A stretch of DNA of 64,000 nt from Candidatus Peregrinibacteria bacterium. GTDB lineage: Bacteria > Patescibacteriota > Gracilibacteria > UBA1369 > UM-FILTER-53-11. The notes beneath the pieces are model-generated. The model saw only the letters and a list, made by a program, of their open reading frames with translations. It had not been told where the DNA came from and made no database searches. Positions 60,219-64,000 of the stretch are shown in pieces (within the stretch, counting starts at the first letter, position 1; every line of letters starts with the position of its first letter). A program made the translations under genes and the position numbers. The DNA is taken from the NCBI GenBank assembly GCA_016186205.1, contig JACPMA010000008.1, positions 1 to 64,000 of the forward strand, written 5' to 3'.

Positions 60219-60844
60219 TGCTTCCGAAATCTCTACAAAAACTCATTGATGCTTTTGCAAAACTTCCAGGCGTAGGGAAGAAAACCGCCCAGCGGTACGC
60301 ATATTTTCTACTGCGTTCGCACCGGTCTCTTTCAAGAGATATCGGCGAATCGCTTCTTCATCTTCAGGAAAATATCGCATTGTGCCGTGAGTGTTATATG
60401 ATTTCCGAGGCAGCGCTTCCCGGTAGCGCTTCACTTTGTTCGATTTGCATCAATCCGCGGCGCGATCAATCCACCGTCTGTGTTGTGGAACATGTTTTTG
60501 ATGCTGAAGCGATTGAGCGGTCAGGGGAGTATCGCGGCGTATACCATGTTCTGCACGGCCGCATTGCTCCGCTCGATAACGTGACGCCGGACGATCTCAA
60601 AATAAAAGAACTGCTCATGCGCATTAAAAGAATCAATGGAAAAGGCGGTGCGCTTGAGATTATCCTTGCGACAAATCCAAGCAGCGAGGGTGAAACAACG
60701 GCTTTTTATATTCAAAAACTTTTAAAACCGCTCGGCATAAAACTGACGCGAATCGCCACCGGCATTCCGGTTGGAGCGGATTTAGAATATGCCGATGAAT
60801 TGACGCTTGCGCGCGCGCTCAAAGGAAGACAAAATTACGAGTGA
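60218..60844 (+). CDS. recR: Recombination protein RecR
   Basis: LIDAFAKLPGVGKKTAQRYAYFLL, Cys4 zinc finger, Toprim VVEHVFDAEAIERSGEYRGVYHVLHGRIAPL. Confidence 0.95.
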   Translation: MLPKSLQKLIDAFAKLPGVGKKTAQRYAYFLLRSHRSLSRDIGESLLHLQENIALCRECYMISEAALPGSASLCSICINPRRDQSTVCVVEHVFDAEAIERSGEYRGVYHVLHGRIAPLDNVTPDDLKIKELLMRIKRINGKGGALEIILATNPSSEGETTAFYIQKLLKPLGIKLTRIATGIPVGADLEYADELTLARALKGRQNYE

Positions 60845-61650
60845 ATTCTTATAAGTGCGCCTCCGGATCCGCAAAGCATGACTTTTCCGGATTTTCCGGC
60901 CTCGATTTTTTGTTTTATTTCGGCCAATTCCGGATATTTTCCAAAGACGAATTCCTCAAAATCATTATGGAGATTTTTGAAAATGCCTTTTGAATCACCA
61001 ACTTTCAGGGCCGCAATAAATCTTTTGGTTTTTTCCGTATTTTTTCCGCAACGAGCTAAATCAATATGTTCGTATGCCCAGCGAGATGAAATTTCGACGC
61101 CAGTTTCAATAACCTCAAAACGGATATTTTCTGGCAGCGATGGTAAAGGAGTAATTTTTTCTCCGAAATGCTCACCGAGAACCGTGCCGTTGTAAAAGAA
61201 AAACCTGCAATCCATGCCGATTTGGTCCGCAAGTCCATGGAGAAAACATCCTTCGCGATGACGGCCGTCGCAACACGAAATACTCCAAAGCGCCGCAAGC
61301 GCTTCTAAGACGGCCGCAGCATTGCTTGCGCCTCCGCCGAGTCCGCTCATGATGGGTATTTTCTTTTTGATAAAAATTCTCGCACCGCCTAAAATGCGTG
61401 TGTACTGTTTCAGCAGTACGGCCGCCTTGTAGACCGTATTGGTTTCATCACAAGGAACTTTTTTATTATCGCATTCAACTACTATGCGGTCGTCATTGCA
61501 GGGTTCAATGATAATTTCATCCCGCGGCTCCGACAGTTGATGAAAAACTGTCCGTATTTCATGGTATCCGGACGGAGTTTTACCTAAAATATCCAGAGCT
61601 AAATTGACTTTTGGATACGAAAATACAGAAATAACAGATTTACTTGACAT
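60835..61650 (-). CDS. ispE: 4-diphosphocytidyl-2-C-methyl-D-erythritol kinase
   Basis: PKVNLALDILGKTPSGYHEIRTVFHQLS, KKIPIMSGLGGGASNAAAVLEAL. Confidence 0.92.
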   Translation of the reverse strand: MSSKSVISVFSYPKVNLALDILGKTPSGYHEIRTVFHQLSEPRDEIIIEPCNDDRIVVECDNKKVPCDETNTVYKAAVLLKQYTRILGGARIFIKKKIPIMSGLGGGASNAAAVLEALAALWSISCCDGRHREGCFLHGLADQIGMDCRFFFYNGTVLGEHFGEKITPLPSLPENIRFEVIETGVEISSRWAYEHIDLARCGKNTEKTKRFIAALKVGDSKGIFKNLHNDFEEFVFGKYPELAEIKQKIEAGKSGKVMLCGSGGALIRIHS

Positions 61651-61702
61651 ATTACAAAAAAGATGAAAGAATGGCGCCCTTATCTATTAAACATCCTATC
61701 AT

Positions 61703-62917
61703 ATGCCTTCAGTGCCTCCGGAAGAACCCGCAGCAGCAAGAACATTTACGCCTGATGAATTATATCAATTGGCTAGCCAAGCTGAACTTTCTGAAAGGGC
61801 AGCCAGAGCTTATCCGAACCGCTTTTCAGTAGCAGATATTATTCACTTGGCCAGATGCAAAGTTTCTGCAAAAAAAGCAGCAGCATATCAGAGAGGTTTA
61901 AGAGCCGAAGAAATAATTCGGTTGGTTGAGGTAAAAGTTTCACCTGATGTCGTTGCGGCATATCCACATTCTTCAACCGTGCAAGAAATTATCGCTTTTG
62001 TTCATGGAAGAATAGGAGCAGAAATGGCTGGAGAATATCCGGAACGTTTCGGCGAAAATGCAAGAATAATTTTAGCTCAACAAGGCATACAGCCGACCGT
62101 GGCGGCGAGTTATGCAGTACGATTTAGCGCCGTTGATATTGCTTTATTGTACGCCGCCAAAATTCGCCCTGCAGAAGCCGCTTTGTTTCCGCAGCGCATT
62201 ACCGGTGAAGAAATTCTTGCTTTTGTACAAAACAATATTACGGAACCGGAAGTCAGCGGCTATCCGGCACGGTTTTCAGGAAAAGAAATACTCGAGTTTA
62301 TTAAAAACGGTGTGCCTGCAATAGAAACAGCGGCTTATTCACAGCTTGTTAATGCAAAACTCATCACGCAACTTCATCAAGCAGAAATTTTACCGAGCGA
62401 AGCCAATCCATATTTGGAGATTATAGGCCGGTTGCATCCGATGTTGCTTGACTATTCCGATTCCATCGCCGCTCTCGTTATTCAATGTGTAAAAAAGAAT
62501 GCGCCTTTGGCAACAGTAGATGCATATTGTAAAACTGATATTGCCAGCGCCACTGAACTTATAAAAGCAGGTGTTACTCCGGAGCAAGCGTCTCAATATG
62601 AAGGATTTAGCGGTTATGATATTGCTCAACTTGTAAAAGCAAATGTTCCGCCTGGTGTAGCTGCAAAATACCCATCATCTTACCGCGGGGAAGCTATTGC
62701 ATTATGCTTTAAGAATGGAGTTATACCTGGCGAGGCGCCTCCAGAATTTTTTGGAAGATTTGACGGCAATGAAGCAGTGGCTTTATTGAAAGCGCATGTA
62801 TCTATTAGTGATGCTCTTTCTTATTCACCACGATTTTCAGGAGGTCAAATTGTCCGTTTTGTTCAAATAGGATTAGACGCTGATGCTGCGGATGCGTCTG
62901 ATCCAGAAATGGATTAA
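61703..62917 (+). CDS. Protein built of about fifteen ~25-aa tandem repeats (putative helical solenoid)
   Basis: Repeat consensus RFSxxEIxxLxxAxVxPExAAxYPx across the ORF. Confidence 0.65.
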   Translation: MPSVPPEEPAAARTFTPDELYQLASQAELSERAARAYPNRFSVADIIHLARCKVSAKKAAAYQRGLRAEEIIRLVEVKVSPDVVAAYPHSSTVQEIIAFVHGRIGAEMAGEYPERFGENARIILAQQGIQPTVAASYAVRFSAVDIALLYAAKIRPAEAALFPQRITGEEILAFVQNNITEPEVSGYPARFSGKEILEFIKNGVPAIETAAYSQLVNAKLITQLHQAEILPSEANPYLEIIGRLHPMLLDYSDSIAALVIQCVKKNAPLATVDAYCKTDIASATELIKAGVTPEQASQYEGFSGYDIAQLVKANVPPGVAAKYPSSYRGEAIALCFKNGVIPGEAPPEFFGRFDGNEAVALLKAHVSISDALSYSPRFSGGQIVRFVQIGLDADAADASDPEMD

Positions 62918-62933
62918 TGTAGATTCTGCAAAA

Positions 62934-64000
62934 TTATTCCAAAAGCACTGCTGCTTGGCAGCGGATTGCTTTGCCGCGGCCGAATGGAGTAAGTGATTTT
63001 CCGGAAGTTGCCGTAATGCCGATGCGTTCTTGCGGGATTTTTAGAAGTTTTCCGAGGCTTTTTTTAAATGCATTGGCGAGCGGATCTATTTTAGGCCGGC
63101 TTGCCTCAATGGCAATGCTGCAATTTTTAATACTGCGATGGGAATGATAGAGTTCATTCATTATTTTTTGAAGATAAACGCGGCTGTCGCGAATGCCGTT
63201 TTTACACATTCGTGTGGCGTAAGTGCCGAGTGAGCCTTTTCCCAAAGCGCTTGCGAGCGCATTACAAAGCGCATGGAGCACAACATCTCCATCCGAATCC
63301 GCCTCAAGCGCCGGCAAATTTTTGATTTTAACTCCTCCCAAAGTTAAAAAACCATCAACCTTAAATTCATGACTGTCTTCACCAATGCCAACCGCAATCG
63401 CTGTATCTGGCAAATCATCGGGTGTTGTAATTTTTTTATTGCGCGGCGATGCTAAAACGACGCCTGTTTTCTTTCCGGCGGATTCCAAAACCGATAAATC
63501 ATCCGTATAGTCGGCCTTTTGAGGGGCTTTTTTAACGACTTCCATAAATTCGCCAGCGCGAACGACTTGCGGAGTTTCCATTTCCCAAAGTTGAGTCCGC
63601 GGCAACGTGTGGTGCACTGTGCGGTCGGGGTTAATTTGTTTGATGGTTGAGACAACCGGACGGCCGACGCCAACTCCACTGAATCTCATTCGTTTTAGCG
63701 TGTTAATACATTGATACAACTCTTTTTGTGTGGCGTACGGATTGACTGCATTGTGGATGACGAGGTGACGGATGGTAGTGGACGGTTGCGGATATCGGCG
63801 AATGGCATGGATGGCTTTTTTAACTGATTCAAAACGTGTTTTGCCGCCGAGCACGATTTTTTTTACTTTCCGAAAAGATTCATCGTGCACGAGTTTTTCA
63901 ATGCGTTTTTTATTTGAGGAATTGGCGGCAATAAAAATTTCATCAACGTAACGTGATTCATTTAAAAATTGAAGCGCATAAAAAATAATCGGCTTCCCGT
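62934..64000 (-). CDS. ispDF: Bifunctional IspD/IspF (5' end outside the window)
   Basis: IspD part HLVIHNAVNPYATQKEL...ETPQVVRAGEF fused to IspF part GIGEDSHEFKVDGFLTLGGVKI...DSDGDVVLHALCNALASALGKGSLG; frame stays open to base 64000 (GKPIIFYALQFLNESRYVDEIFIAANSS). Confidence 0.9.
   Translation of the reverse strand, partial: GKPIIFYALQFLNESRYVDEIFIAANSSNKKRIEKLVHDESFRKVKKIVLGGKTRFESVKKAIHAIRRYPQPSTTIRHLVIHNAVNPYATQKELYQCINTLKRMRFSGVGVGRPVVSTIKQINPDRTVHHTLPRTQLWEMETPQVVRAGEFMEVVKKAPQKADYTDDLSVLESAGKKTGVVLASPRNKKITTPDDLPDTAIAVGIGEDSHEFKVDGFLTLGGVKIKNLPALEADSDGDVVLHALCNALASALGKGSLGTYATRMCKNGIRDSRVYLQKIMNELYHSHRSIKNCSIAIEASRPKIDPLANAFKKSLGKLLKIPQERIGITATSGKSLTPFGRGKAIRCQAAVLLE

Overview
A gene-dense bacterial chromosomal window. 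Gene content and style (tiny intergenic gaps, class I LysRS, TrbC/VirB2-like membrane protein, SLH-type surface proteins) suggest a Patescibacteria/CPR-like organism, possibly Peregrinibacteria-like; this is inference, since no 16S or marker search was possible. TGA is used as an ordinary stop (e.g. ppdK, yqeY). Recognisable genes: murA, proA, nnrD, yfiH/pgeF, proC, metK, ahcY, an O-antigen-ligase-like gene with TPR partners, a 1714-aa SLH surface protein, dnaJ, gdh, ppdK, yqeY, murB, ybeY, two DUF881-like genes, murI, guaA, mscS, class I lysS, dnaB, yraN, comM, a PIN-domain toxin-antitoxin pair, carB, pdxS, pdxT, Nramp plus an MgtE-N/CBS protein, folE, recR, ispE and ispDF. There are five tRNAs (Glu, Lys, Tyr, Thr, Pro). 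No CRISPR array, prophage or transposase was seen. The most unusual signals are: (1) a small two-hairpin palindromic repeat, with arms that change in a compensated way, inserted in frame into yfiH and proC and placed at the start of gdh, plus two other short repeat families inside or at the ends of proC, ahcY and ppdK; (2) a ~204-nt highly structured element at 45152-45355 closed by a ~40-bp stem; (3) an 11-bp-phased array of TTCATGAA palindromes in front of dnaB; (4) a class I LysRS fused to a B3/4-type domain; (5) a variant-motif Nramp transporter coupled to a membrane-less MgtE-N/CBS protein; (6) a duplicated guaA 5' end with mostly synonymous differences, next to hairpins; (7) a gene broken by a C7 frameshift and an in-frame TGA; (8) a protein made of about fifteen 25-aa repeats.
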